From Struthidea cinerea (lineage: Eukaryota; Chordata; Aves; Passeriformes; Corcoracidae), in the NCBI GenBank assembly GCA_013397865.1, contig VZTI01000411.1, positions 125,097 to 189,096 on the forward strand: a stretch of 64,000 nucleotides of DNA, written 5' to 3'. Of this stretch, positions 47,901 to 61,400 are shown piece by piece; position 1 is the stretch's first letter, and every line of letters starts with the position of its first letter. The position numbers were made by a program, and so were the translations under genes. The notes beneath the pieces are model-generated. The model worked only from the letters and a program-made list of their open reading frames with translations, ran no database searches and was not told where the DNA came from.

Positions 47901-50900
47901 GAACACAGCACATGCATCTTCGGCAGTGCATGAGCTTCCTTAACCTCACTTGGTCAAACCTGCACCAGCCCTAGGCCACACAACCTGCACACAACATCTG
48001 CAGGTGTTAGCCCAGATTTCATGTTACAGCCCCCTGACCCCCAGCCAGCCTTTCCAGGGACTGGAATGATTTAACCTGCTCAGCCTCTGCACCAAACTGG
48101 AATAATCCCAGAGGGCTGACAGATCACTCTCAACATTGATGCCCAACTTGGCCTTGTCTTTGTGTTCAAACATTTGTGCGATTTCATCCCAACAAATCTG
48201 GAGGATTATAATACCATGCCATTACAAAATGTAATTTATTCACAAAACCAGGTTCAGGAACTAAAGGTTCAGGTTCAATCAAAGCTTATCAACAAAGCAA
48301 GCTGCTCTCAGAGGGCTAGGTATGAGCAGCACTTGTAGTTTATCATGTCACACTGTTTAAATAATCCAAGTTCATTTTTCATTTTATTTTCCCTTTACTA
48401 GTTCATACAAGCAGACACTTGTTTATTTCTCTCTGAAAGTCTTTTCTTAGTGAGAGATAAGTTACTTGGGTAGAGGAAAGGTTATATATTCAAACATGGT
48501 GTCAAGGTTGTTGCTAAATTGATGAGTCTCAGCTGTGGAGCCTCCCAAAAAAGAAATGGTCAGACCTGTATTTCTCTTTAAAATTTGATTTACCAAGAAG
48601 TTGCAATAAGGAGTCATTGACTTCATTAGTAGCTGGTAACTGCTGCAGAACTTTTCTTTTTACTACAAAGCAGCACCGGAAACATGAATCTCTTACAAAA
48701 GTTGTTAAGTACAAATTTGAAGAGGAGATTTGCCACAGAATAAAGGTAATTATGACCAGCCTGTTTGGTTTTTACATGGGTGAATAAATTACTATCACAC
48801 AGTATTCCGACTGCTGTGCATTAACTCTCTGGTCCACCTGGGCTCATAATATAAAATAAATCAGGTTTTTTCCATCCATGTGCCATTTTTTGCACCACAC
48901 ATTACATTATACCTTGCTCCAGACTGCCCTTATTATGTAACAAGACTGGCTGTTAGAAAACACCTGTCTCACCTATGGATTTGTAAATAGATGCTCCTGC
49001 CTATCAGGCCTCTAACACAGGGTATTTTAAATACTTGTAGGTCACAGCACAGAGCCACAGCAAGAGAAAAGCCCCAAAAGTGCTTAACCAGGCAAACAGG
49101 AATCATCGAAACCCAGAGAGGCCAAGCATTTTTGCAAAATTCGTGCTCTTAATTAAAAGCCAGCAGATGTTGTAAAGCTCTTCACAGCCATAAGGGCGAC
49201 GAACCACACGATTTGCAGCACAAGCTTCAGGCTTTTATTCCACCTGAGCTGCTGCATCTCTGCTCAAAAGGAGCTGTAAAAAGTGCCCCAGTACCCCACC
49301 ACTGCTGTTCCATCAGCTCCCAGGGCACAGAAATAGCACTGGCCAACACTCACCTCTCCAGCAGCCCAGGGCACCCCTCCCTGCAGACTCTGCTCCAGGC
49401 AGGACAGTGGATTCAGGGCTTCTGGTCCTTTGTTTTTTCAACAAACGCAAAAAAAAACGCCTCTTCAAAGGCGTCCAGGCAGGCTTCAGCTCCAAGAAGG
49501 GGCTCTCCCAAGGAGGAGCTGTCAGAGAAGCACGTGGATTTCACTTTTTGTATAATAACCTGAGGGTCAGCCATAGCCTTGGCGACATGCCCAGTCTCAA
49601 GCCCCCTTCTTCCATCTTATCTTTACACCTCCCTCTCCTCCCAGGACTCCAGACTCCTCCAGCCACTCACACTACGAATGATTGACCACAGGTTTCCTAC
49701 CAGTCTGCTGAGGAAGGAAAACCATGCCAGAACCCAAACCCTAATTACATGCACACCACTCCCTCCCTCTCGACATCACCCTCCAGAGTGCCTTCTGCCC
49801 AAAATTATTTGTTTTGGTACTCGAGTTTTCTTCCCTGCCACTGCACCTCCAGAAACAAGCTGTCCCTTGCAGGTCCTTGCTCATTTTTAAATGTGTGAAG
49901 TTCTTTTGCCAAGACAACCACCTCAGTTTTTCATCTCCAGCTTCTTATTTGCTGGCAGCTTCCTGTCCATTCTTTGCAAATACAAGAAGTATTCAGATTG
50001 ATCATATTTTGATATGGAATTCTCTTTGTTCAGTAACATGCCCAAATGTGAATAAATGTCAATGAAAAGAACTGTTTCATGTAATAATTATAGAAAATTC
50101 TCTTCCTGTAAAATCCTGCTATTTTCACAAAGACAGAGATTGTTTGGATCAAGGAAGGGAGGTCAGGTTCAGATCCTGGGGAGAGTGGTGTGTAGTGATA
50201 ATAACACTTAGGATTTTTGCAGCATTCCTTATCCAGAGATCTGAGCCCTGTCTCCAGTACATTACAACAGAAGGATATGTTATCTTATGCAAACTCCTTC
50301 CTAAATTTCACAATAGCTGTAACAAGCAGGAATCATTAAATTAGTGTGCCTGAAAAACAGCCACAGAGCTCCTTCTTTACTTTGCTTTTATCTAAATAAA
50401 GTGAAATACGGTCAGAGCTGAGGCATTTGTCCTCTTCATTGTTTACCAAGTATCTACATTACTCTTAATGGTATATAAATACTAAAAGTAATTAAAAAAA
50501 TGGGAAAACAGAAACGAGTATCCAAACTCTCCTCCTTTAAGCAAGTTACCCAATTGCAACCCCTACAAATGCTCAGTTGCCCTTTTACTACATCTGGTTC
50601 AAAGGCCACTAAAAATGGGATTCTTTGCACTGACATCAAAGGGCTCTGAATGGGGCTGTCTGAAACACGAGGGGAGACAAGATTAACTTCAGCTTTCTGC
50701 CTATAGAACTCTAGCAAAAAGTAACAAATAATAATCAGAAGATAAGGTTTTCTTGAGAACCTACTGATTTCAGCACATTTTTCCAATGTCAGCTACACTA
50801 TGAAGTTGATTGCTTTGTGACAGTGATGCAGTGTGCTACTAAACACAGTGCTTGCAGCTTAATATGACCTTTTCTTTCAATAACACTAAAGAACACGGTG

Positions 50901-53900
50901 ACTAAGAAGGAAGCAAGAGGGTGGGAAAAGATATATGAATGGTTTATAAAGCACTAGATTGGTTGTCTTTATTTAGCACCATATCTGTATTGATCAGGCT
51001 TTCCTCCTGGCTGCTGTGAAGTTGTAAGAACAGGCATCAGTGCCAAAAAATCCTGCACTGCTGCTGAAACCTTACGCTACCTTTTAACTACAGGCTTTAT
51101 TACTCCTGTAAATACATCCTAGAACTCGGCTTTTAAAGTGGTTTCTCTCAGTAACCAACTTTACTTAAACACATCTGGAACTTCTTTGTAACTCACAACT
51201 GCTTTGTGTAGTCACCTGTATGATGAAGGTTAAAAGCTGTGGAATTACTGCTGGGGGCTCTGATTGCCCCACAATCACAGGAGTGGATGTGTAAAGCAGG
51301 GATACAAGGGGAAGAGGAGTACTAAACAAACCCAAGATTATGTTCCTAATTGAAATGGCAGCCCAGGGTTTTCCCATATAAAATCTGGAATCTGAGCTTG
51401 CTTTCCTTCACATCATCTGTTTCAGCTGCTCCACATTCCAGGACTCCTTCAGCCTTGACCTCATCCCTGAGATTATTCTCCCTTCAGTCAATTAGAAGTT
51501 CTCAATATACAATATTTACACCCAGCAACGAGGCAGATTTGCTGATTGTCTTTCTTCAGCTGCCTGGGTGGCCCTAAGAATGAGGAAGTGTCCCAGGACC
51601 GGGGAATTCCCACTGTCTGGGGAGAGAAGAGCTGGAGCTCACAGCACTGCTGGGCTGGGCTGCACAAGGGCAGGAAGGGATACGTTGGAATTGGGAAGAT
51701 TGAAGATATGAAGAGAAGGATTAACTCCACACATTTTGTTCACGGCTCTCAAGATTTATGCAAAGTACCCATCTATCCTAAAGATCTTGAAAGTGAAAAA
51801 GAAAAAGGAATCTATGAAGTTAAAACAATTTTAAAGGAAAAGCTGAAAAATACTATGAATTAGGTCTGTTGGCTTCCAATCTCTGCCTGCTACCTCCAAG
51901 GCTACTACTCCTTTTTGTTTTTACTAAATAAAAACATTATAATTAAATAGATTTACAAAACTATTTTGCATCATATGTGAATATCACTGACAATGGTATC
52001 CAGATATCTTTTATTTCTTATCCCAAATAAAAACAGACCCTGCATTTTTAAAATTTATTTGCTGCTATTTCCTTAACCAGCTTTCTTGTTTTGAGACTGC
52101 TGTATTTATGAAACAAAAAGTTCCCAGGTCATTAGGTAATATATGACCCAAACAACTTGATAATCAATGTAAATGAGAATCAGGCCCACAGTATCCAGGA
52201 GTATTAATTCCTTTGGCGAGAGTATCTTTCTTCCTGTAGAGTCTATGTCTTATCTTCTTCTAAAGCTTACATGAGGTCATTTGGCCAAACCCTTGCCCTT
52301 AATTTCTGAACCCTGGTAGCTGATTTAAGAATATATTTTATTACTCCTTTTGTTTGCACAGCAGTTGGTGCTGATTTGGTCTCCCCTGGTTCTTCAGAGA
52401 TTAAACAGCACATGGAAGAAAAAGTAGAGCAATGTAGAAGACGCCATAAAATTTCATTTAGAAAACAGAACAATCTTTTTTAGGAAAATGTTGTTAACTC
52501 AGTTCACACACAACTTTTTTTTGTTATGACATATCTATATGTGTGATACAGTTATATATTTCTCATTTCTATGATAAATTTGCATCATTATTATAAAAAT
52601 GATTAACAGTTGCAATAAGGAAAATGAAATTAATGAATCAGAATTTAGACTCATGTCATTGTTACTTATAATACCTGCAACACATAACCAGTACTTCCTA
52701 GTCACTGCAGTGTTCTGTTAAACAGTAACTGCACAATAAATCTTTTTTTCTCTTTTCCAGATAAGCTGAAACGCAATCATTAGCATTGTCAAAATCAGTC
52801 CTGTATCCAACACCATGAGAGTACGGTATCTAGAACTTCCTGATCTGAAGCAATTAATTTTTTCTAGATCTAAGAAACAGAAATAACTTCAAGCCAATTC
52901 CTTTTTTCAGAGATGATTTGTCATAATATTTTTCAAAACAGAGGACCCATAGAACTGTGAGGCCAAACTGTAACTTTGCCGATGCTTGGGGAGCATGACT
53001 GGAACACACACAACCCCCCAACCCAATAAAACAAAGGGTACAAACATTCAGGTCACTGCAGTTTCTCATCCCTAAAGGTAAGCAAGCACTTCCCAGCTCA
53101 AGCATGAACTTCAATATACTGCTGAATTCAGAACATTACAGGGGTTCTGTTCCCCCCCTATTAGTTACGAGAACATCTTGTCATTTGCACAAATTGCGTG
53201 AAACAAAAGCAATTTAAATTTCCACAGAGAGCTGTGGGCTCAACAAAACCTGAGAAATTGAACTTTCTGGCTATCGCCCTGCCTGATGACCATCGTGCTT
53301 TTGTGGCCAGCTGGGAATACGGTCAACTACAAAACTCTCAATCTTCAGGCACTGACAAAAGGCAAGGCTTGACAAGCTGACAAAACATGACATCTTAATG
53401 AGCTTTTTTTTTGCAAGTGTTACTGGATAGTCCACACCAGAAGCTGGAGTTGGGGGCAGGGCTGGAGAAGAATGCAAGGTGGTAGAGAACAGTGTTCCTC
53501 ACTTGGATAACTCCTGGGTGATCCTCCAACCAGTTTTCTACTCACAAACCAGGTATTAGTGAATGTGTTAAACTGGCATGATACATAAAAGGAATTTTGG
53601 CTACAGCTCTTTCTGTTAGTACTGAACCGTTCTTAAGTGAAACATTACATTTTTATTTAAAATATCCACAATTAAGTGTGCGACCTTTCTCCATGTGCTC
53701 TCTATAGCATGTGTTTCCTATAACAGGATCTACTACACTACACATACTACTGTAGGAAAAGATATAGCCAATTGCCTGAAACCCTTACCTATTATCACTT
53801 AATAGCTGATACTATGATAAAAAATGGGGCCACAGGCAGGAGTGTTCTTCCAGGCTCAGCTATCAGGTATTTCACACAATACAAAATTTGTCTTAAGTGT

Positions 53901-54146
53901 TGCACTCTAGGTGGGTTTGCCTGCAAAGAGGTGCTCAAAAGTAAATGGGGAAAAGAAAGTATTAATAAATTGGTGACAATTTCACCCAGGGAAATCAGTG
54001 GCAGAGTCTTGGGGAAAAAAACCCCAAAAAATAACAAAACCCAAACGACTCTCAAATCTGTAGCCCAGCTTTGAATCAAAAAGCTGCGTTATTACCACAT
54101 AAGCGATTCCTCCTGGAATCAGACACGGAGCAACAGGACCAGGTCA

Positions 54147-54657
54147 TTTAAAAGCGATGAACTAAGAGCAGCATGAGCAGCACACCAGACTGTACCTCCC
54201 CGGCGTTCCCGGGAGGATGTGCTGCCCTATCCCTGCTTTTACCTGCCGGGGGGAAGCGGGGGCGGTGCGGGGCCGTGCCTGCCCCCGGCCCGCGCCCCGG
54301 GGGAGGCCGGCAGCTGTCGGCGGGTGGGAGGCGTCTGCAGCTGGAAAACAGCAGCTCCGGTTGCTGATCAGATTTGGGGGTGGGGTGGGAGGTGTGTGTG
54401 GGAAAAGCCAAGCGATGGATCTTCCCTCCTTTTGACAACACTCTCCCCTTCAGGACTAAGTCTGCACTAGAGGAAAATAACTGCGAGGGAGAAGTGCTAA
54501 TTACACCTCCGTGTGGGAACTAACTCCCGGGAGCAGCGAGTGCCGCCAGCCCCAGGATATTCCCTGCCTCCAACCTGAAGTGATTCCTCCTGGAACGGTT
54601 CAGTCGCGCCTGCAGTTCACCTCTGCCTGCAGTTAACCAGCGTGCAATTTGGGTTTA
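54147..54657 (+). promoter_or_regulatory. EDN3: EDN3 promoter, CpG island and 5' UTR region
   Basis: Sequence becomes strongly GC- and CpG-rich from about 54190 to 54330, directly upstream of the EDN3 start codon. A TATA-like CATTTAAAAG lies at about 54146-54155. The 5' UTR should lie within the last few hundred bases before 54658, but the transcription start cannot be fixed from sequence. The CpG-rich character continues past exon 2 into the gap. Confidence 0.5.
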
Positions 54658-54709
54658 ATGGAGCTGGGTTTATTGTTCCTCTTTGGACTTACGATTACGT
54701 CGACTGCAG
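54658..54709 (+). CDS. EDN3: EDN3 exon 1, signal peptide
   Basis: The ATG at 54658 opens a hydrophobic leader of 17 residues (MELGLLFLFGLTITSTA), then one base of a Gly codon before the donor GCAG|GTAACG. The start has G at +4 but T at -3, a middling context. Cleavage by signal peptidase near TSTA-G is expected. Confidence 0.92.
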
Positions 54710-54998
54710 GTAACGTGGATTTCTTTCTTTGCCCACTTCCACGCATGCACACAAAGAAAGGCTGGGTAGGTTTTTTTGCTGTCTTTTTTTTTTCCCCCCC
54801 TCCTTCCAAAAGGCTGTAAGCAACAGCCCACTCCGGTGCGCGGTAAAGAACCAGACGCCAAAGACATCCTTTGGCCGTCCGTAGGTTTAACCGAAACACA
54901 CCGGGCTGGCGCTGCAGCCGGGGCGGACACAAACATAACGGTGCTCCCGGCGCCCCGGGACTCCGCAGGGAGCGGGGATGGGCCGGGCCCGGCCCGGG
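54658..54998 (+). CDS. EDN3: EDN3, endothelin-3 precursor, exon 1 and partial exon 2
   Basis: Two exons, 54658-54709 and 54813-54998, give the first 79 residues of preproendothelin-3. The opening MELGLLFLFGLTITSTAG aligns with human EDN3 (MEPGLWLLFGLTVTSAAG) including the split Gly codon at the exon 1 border. The N-terminal propeptide follows. The reading enters the 430-base gap before the furin site and the mature 21-residue peptide, so those are not visible. Family knowledge: endothelin-3 is secreted, cut by furin and endothelin-converting enzyme, and signals through endothelin receptor B in neural-crest derivatives. Position downstream of ZNF831 on the same strand matches other vertebrates. 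Later exons lie in the gap or beyond the right edge. Confidence 0.9.
54813..54998 (+). CDS. EDN3: EDN3 exon 2, N-terminal propeptide, cut by gap
   Basis: The acceptor is a long T/C tract ending CTTCCAAAAG (AG at 54811-54812). With the split Gly codon it reads GCKQQPTPVRGKEPDAKDIL, then WPSVGLTETHRAGAAAG, and stays open to the gap. NIT near residue 60 is a possible N-glycosylation site. The propeptide is poorly conserved in the family. The call rests on phase, the open frame and its position directly behind exon 1; the diagnostic Cys-rich peptide is missing. Confidence 0.75.
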
Positions 54999-55428
54999 NN
55001 NNNNNNNNNNNNNNNNNNNNNNNNNNNNNNNNNNNNNNNNNNNNNNNNNNNNNNNNNNNNNNNNNNNNNNNNNNNNNNNNNNNNNNNNNNNNNNNNNNNN
55101 NNNNNNNNNNNNNNNNNNNNNNNNNNNNNNNNNNNNNNNNNNNNNNNNNNNNNNNNNNNNNNNNNNNNNNNNNNNNNNNNNNNNNNNNNNNNNNNNNNNN
55201 NNNNNNNNNNNNNNNNNNNNNNNNNNNNNNNNNNNNNNNNNNNNNNNNNNNNNNNNNNNNNNNNNNNNNNNNNNNNNNNNNNNNNNNNNNNNNNNNNNNN
55301 NNNNNNNNNNNNNNNNNNNNNNNNNNNNNNNNNNNNNNNNNNNNNNNNNNNNNNNNNNNNNNNNNNNNNNNNNNNNNNNNNNNNNNNNNNNNNNNNNNNN
55401 NNNNNNNNNNNNNNNNNNNNNNNNNNNN
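54999..55428. other. Assembly gap (430 N) inside EDN3 exon 2 region
   Basis: The gap is flanked by very GC-rich sequence. It should contain the rest of exon 2, including the dibasic processing site and mature endothelin-3, and the following donor. Confidence 0.98.
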
Positions 55429-58400
55429 ACCGCGGACACCGGGGCAGGGACCGCGGTGTGCCGGGCATGGGTGACAGGAGGGAAAAGCGGCGATTTCCCA
55501 TGAGAAATCTGTTTCTAACAACCCACCCGCTGGGAAAGCAAGAATAGTGTGTGTGCGTGCAACTGTACTAGTTTTGATACAAATTAATGTGGAAAATTAC
55601 CGAGACATTAAGATACTGTTTGAAAAATTCAATATGCCAGATTTTAAGTTGTTACAAAAGAAAATCTTTTTCAACGGGGCTCTACGGAAACACAAGCTTT
55701 TGTTTCAACTCGTAATAAAAACAAATTTTGGAGCCCTTTCCCCTTGATTGGAAGTTCTGAGCTCCACACAGGGCGGTGGGGGTGGAGCACACGTGCAGAA
55801 AAGCTGCTCTGCTGTCTGTACTGACAGTGCTTAGTGGGAAGAAAGCATCCAGGAAAAGTGACACTTTGCCTACATCCTAAAGGTTAGAGGCCTCCTTTTC
55901 CTACACTACTGTATATATCCTGTCTTGCAGAGTAACCAAAACAGACTTCAGATTTGTAAAGATTCTCACTGGCTGATAGGTTCCTGTAGCAACCACAGAG
56001 ATCAGTTCAGTAAAAAAATAATCAGGAGATCAGATGAACCTGAAAACAAATGACTTCAAGAATTAAAGTTCTTCAGACTCTGTGATGTGAACTTCTACAC
56101 ATACCACCAAATACTCCAGTGACTACAGTTTGGGAACAGTTGTAATGAATCAGGCCTGCTTTTGAATCGACTGCAAAGCTTTTAATGAGATTAAAATAAC
56201 AAAAGGAGTAGAAAAATAGAAAGTAGCAGTAAAATAGGTTAAGTCAAATGGGAGTTAGGGCACTTAATTTGTAAATTCACGTGTGTGTCCTGGCTAGAGG
56301 CCATGTCTGATGACGTCTTTTGAACTTCTACCAACCTGTAAGTATCATGTATTCACACAAGTCATTCAATTCTTCGAGTTCCATACCTGCACTAATCCAC
56401 CCCAGGATTACTTAGGGTTATTTTAGCCAAATATTTATGACTCAGTAAATTTAAGTCAGAGCTCACCAGTGAAAATGGGGGAATGACATTCCTTTTCCCC
56501 TACTCACTGAATAAATAGACTTCTGCTAATTTTAAACACACACTCCTTTTTTTTAAGGATATCCTGTTTTGAGTCACAGAACTTACAATTTTCATTCCAG
56601 CGACAAAATTATTTAGTGTGCATTAATGCAGTGATGTGGAGAATTTTCCTACATGAAAGCTTTGTGCCAATATCATTAAAAAAAAAAATAGAAAACAGAG
56701 GCAGAGGTATATAATGTTTTCATGATACCTGTAGAATTAGCAACAAAGTCTGTATAATAATCCAAATATTAAACAGTTGGGGTTCTAAGTCTTTGCTTTC
56801 TTAACTGAAGTCAGTTGTACATAAAATAGCAGCAAATCTGTCAGATCTGTAACATTTACCCCCGCTGGTTATAGGTTGACCTGAAATTATTTAATGTGAG
56901 GACTAGGAAATTCCCTTTTTATAATTTTTACGCCATGTGATGGGACATTTCTATGCAAACCGTGGAATGCATACATTCCATTTCAATATTCACAAAGAAT
57001 TACACATTTTAGCTACTGCTCTCCAAAGACATGAACTCATATAACCTAACGCTGTTGGAACTGGGTGAATTGGGATGCTGGGAGCCCTCTGGGTTGACAA
57101 AGAGTGGGTGGATGATGGTGAAATTAGTCTGGAATTAGTCCAGTAGGGACTGAATTTCCTGGACTCTGTCTGAACTGGGCAGCTTTGCTGTCCTGCTCCA
57201 TGGGCAGGTGACAGAGGTACTAATCTCTTGCTGAAACAGCACAGTTGTGATTTTCAAAAATCCCAGGATTCTTCCTAGGAATGCTCCCAGGGCAGAGGTA
57301 AACATTAAATTAAGTGTACTGGACATTTTGGACCATTTCAGTGCAACAGGAGCAGGATTTAAGATTCCATGTGCCATGAGCAGGCACTAATCCTGCCCTG
57401 GTGATTGACTTGGAATAACATCTCAGGAAGTCAAAAGGTTCTTCTGGACGTGAATGAGGGGAACCAGGCCTGCTTGGGCAATTTAATATCCCGAGCAAGT
57501 TACACTACTTCTTTGAAATGGAAGTAACCACTGGATGTGTACAGACTGGCTGTTTGTAAATGGGGCTTTTACGTTGCTCTAGTACACGTTGTGGAAAGTT
57601 TTTATATTTACTAAAAATTTGGCTCCAATGCAACTTGGAGAAGCGTACACACAGTGAGAGGCCAAAAAGTTGGTGCTAAAGTTTGGAGAAGTTTTCCTGA
57701 CATCTGTTGATTCTGGTATTTTTCTTGCTTATTTACTTTTCCCCCCCCCCTTACATCAAACCCTACAATTGCTTCTTATTTTTTTTCTTTCTTTCCCCCC
57801 CTGACATTTATTTCACTTTATCGTTTCTTGTTCCCCACAAAAATTCCTCAGTACTTTCTCTTTTCAGGCTACTCTTGCCTCTATACTTTAAAAACAAACT
57901 TTAATTCCTCCTCTGGTTTCTTCTGCTTTTCCCAACAGGAGCTGTTAAGCATTGTTGTAATATATTTGAAACAAATCTTGGTCATGGCCTCTCCTCCTTT
58001 TCTGGAAAAGCAGTTAAAGTTTTTATTGAAGCTGTTGGAGGCAGAGTGACAATAGAAGGTTTATTTCTATCCCTGCTGAGAAACCACTTAGATCAGCAGG
58101 GTGACAGTTGTAGAAAAGCACAAAATTGCAGAATGTGGAGCCTCTGACTCCCTGCAGCTTTTGCCAGTTAAATGAGAAATTATCTCTGCACACATGTTTT
58201 GGGTATGGCTTTATACTTGACTATGAACCACTGCTATTAGTCCAGACCACGAAGAGCATCAGTGTTGTTTTGATATAGTGAGTCTTTCATTCTGGGAACA
58301 GTGGGAAAGTGGAAAAGAAGATGACCTAAAGAAAGGCAGGTAAGTCAGAACAGAATAATGCAATTATGTGGTGTAGACAAACGTTGCATAACAAAGGTAA

Positions 58401-61400
58401 TTAAAAGCTGGTAAACTGTTCTCACTGATAAGATTGATTAGCCAGGAATTAGTTTGCAATGTATTTTTTTGTCAAGTGATTAATTATGCTTATCTTGATC
58501 TATAGCTACAGACACATTTTAAAGAATGAATTGTCTTTTAAACAGTACCCACTGATGTAATAAGACACAGCTTGGTGCCTAATTTTGTAAGTTAAAGAAG
58601 AAAATATAGGCAAGCGAAAAAATATAAGCAAGACTACTTTTAGATCTGCACTTCTTCAGAGGGGTCCTATATTTCAATATGAACTGAGGTTGTGCATCCA
58701 ACAGCAATAATAACAGTTCAGTTGATAACACTAATGTTGCTGTGTGAAGCTTTATCAATGCTCAGAATGATGAGTGATACATTAAAAGGTGACAACTCCT
58801 AAGAAAGCGTTACTATCATGAGGGCAAAATATCAGATACTCAAGTGGTCTTCAATTCTAAAATAAAAGTGTAATGAGAATTTATGGCAATAATCCTCATG
58901 TTTCCAAAGGAGAATTCATCACTCAAGTTAAGCACCCAAAATAACAAATCTTTTGAAGGGTCTAAATCAAACCAAAAGTGTTTTTTTTTTTCCTAAATGA
59001 CATGTCCTTTTGGTATTTGTTATTATGTTCAAAAGAGGAGTAACTGACAAAATTCTGTGACCACATTGTAAAGACCAGCTTACACGATGATCTAAGAGTT
59101 CTGTCTCCCAGTTACATGAATTTCTGAATGAGGAAAATTGGATGGACAAAGTGAAGGGCAGATTTTGTTCTAACACTGTGTTGCTGCTCTGGTCCTCTGT
59201 ACTTAACAGAGGACTCAGGACCAGAGGACTGGTGAGTGCTCCATGGTGTGTGAGCACATGGGGACATTGGAAGGATCTGATGTTTTGTCACTTAATAAAG
59301 AAATTTGTTTCTGTGACTCACGCAAGTCCGATAATCCTTAGCAACAAGTTAGCTCCAGATAGCTCCCAACAGAAATGTGTTTTCCTGACCTCAGGTGACC
59401 ACTGGCTGAGGTGGGAAAAGCTTTTCAAACACTCGAATTCTTGTGGTCGTTGCTGTAAGCGATGACAAATGGGTTTGTCAGGAGCTAAACAGACTGAGCA
59501 GATCCCACCTGCACCCAGCTCTCCAACAGTTACAAGTTAATGATCTTTGCTCATTACTGATTTAGGTTACCATCAGAAAGTCATCTTAGAATGGAAACAA
59601 TTTGTACCCTATCATCACTTCACTCACAGTTTTACTCACACACACAGATGATGTCTTGGGATGGTGTTACAAAAGACCTAATACACCCCAGCGGTTATGC
59701 TGCTCTAACTGCATGTTCTGCTGGTCAACTTTTCCTTCATAACATCTTTTTGTTACCTGCATCTCTTTGGTGATTGAATTTTGTTGAACAGAAGCCCACA
59801 TAACAAAATTGAAGATGCTTTTAATCCTTATGGACATTAAGTGATGTTCTAAATTATTATAATGACCCCAATTCTGGATAATTATATTCATCATTAAATA
59901 AGTATAGATGATGTCCTGTATTTAACTGGAAATAAAAGTACACAGCTAAAGATCTCTTATTCAGCAAAACAGTTAAGCAGGTGGTTATAAACTCTAGATC
60001 AGATTGAAAATCCCTGCTAGCCAAAGGCATGATGATAAAACAGTGGCTGCCAGCCAGAAAGCTCAAATAAGGAAGCTGATTTGTCAGCCGAACAGTGCAC
60101 ATGGTTAACCATCAGAACCAAGTGCCAAAACTGAAGTGATGAATCTTTGTTGAGTTGATTTTATTTTTCTGAGTGAAGCTTGCCCTGATTTTGCAATCTT
60201 TACTATCCACATGTTCACATGGAATCTGTTTGTCTTGCAAAATCTTCATGTCAAATGAAGAATATTTCAAATAGATTTACTGAACATTGTAACAGGCTCC
60301 TGCTGTAATTGTTATGTTTTATTGTGGACAAACTGATTTGATTTTAGGCCTCTCTATTCAAAGAGATATTCTTGCATATTTAAATTGTGTTCTGACTTCA
60401 CACTTTCAGTGTCTCACCATCTGAAGTGTGCACAGCTTGCATGCCCTCCTCAGTCTAGAAGTAGAATATCTCCTCTGAGCTTACTGACAGTACTCCCAGG
60501 ATTGATGTTTTACAGCAGTCTCTCGGAAAAACTGGAAATTATTTGGCTCTGCAGTTACAATCCCACATCCCTGCAGGAGCTGGCCCCGAGAAGATGAGGT
60601 CAGGAATGAGACACGCTGATAGCAAGGGCTTTGAAATTTCACTACTGCTGCTCCTGCTGGTCTAATTGTAAGAGTAAACACTCTCAGAGGCTGTCAAACC
60701 ACAGTCACTTTCACCAGTCTTACATTTTAACACTGTGTGTTTATTTTTCCCCAGGTTTTTGTTTTATTTGTTTTTAAACCAGTGGTGGATTTTGAACTAT
60801 TCAGGCTCTGTATAGAGAGGTAGGAGCACGCATTAGTGAGTGTTCCTTGTGTGCACTGCTGTGGTGGCTTCTGAAGCAGCAATAAGTACTCTGAATTTTA
60901 GTTTGAAAAAAATCTTAATTTGATTCCTTTCATCCATATTTCCCAGCTGCTCTGCGTTTTGGGATTTACCTCAGTGGTTTTGCACCACTGGTAAGTGGTA
61001 AGAACCACTTACTAATAATACTGACTGCCAGTCAGAGGGAGAAAAGGAATAATGGGAGTTTGGGCCTGACAGACAGAAGATGCTGCTCCAAAGTTTACTT
61101 ATTTCTTCAAACTAATGATCATATATCTTGCCACAGGACTGGGAGCAGATTGGGATTGATATGATGTGCTGAAGGAGATGCTGAGAGTTATTTTGAGAGA
61201 GGTATTTCTGTGAAACACTGGCTCAGTTTATTAGGTCAGGTGAGCTCTACCCAGCCTCTCTGGGGATTTGGGGTGTTAATGGACACCCCCTCCAGGCTTG
61301 CTTCATATTGTTTACCTCAAGAAATATACCCCAGCTTTTCACTCAACAACTCAGATATTGTTCTGATCATATTTGAGAAACAAAACCTGTAACAACCCTT

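Larger units (their letters stand above)
39441..54146. other. Intergenic region between ZNF831 and EDN3
   Basis: About 14.7 kb with no gene I can support; open frames are short and unrelated to known families. A CpG-rich patch lies at about 39640-39700. Inverted repeats occur at 43174-43195 and 44895-44963. Long-range EDN3 regulatory elements are plausible here but cannot be recognised from one sequence. Confidence 0.55.

Noticed and set aside
54633..55547. Several long frames on both strands around the second large gap
   Set aside because: All cross the N run. Only the plus-strand reading from 54813 has a splice acceptor and the phase to follow EDN3 exon 1.
60385..60597. Frame containing LSVSHHLKCAQLAC, similar to the human EDN3 stretch LSHRPHLRCAC
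   Set aside because: The endothelin-like CxC and the following spaced cysteines are absent and the downstream sequence does not fit, so the likeness is chance.
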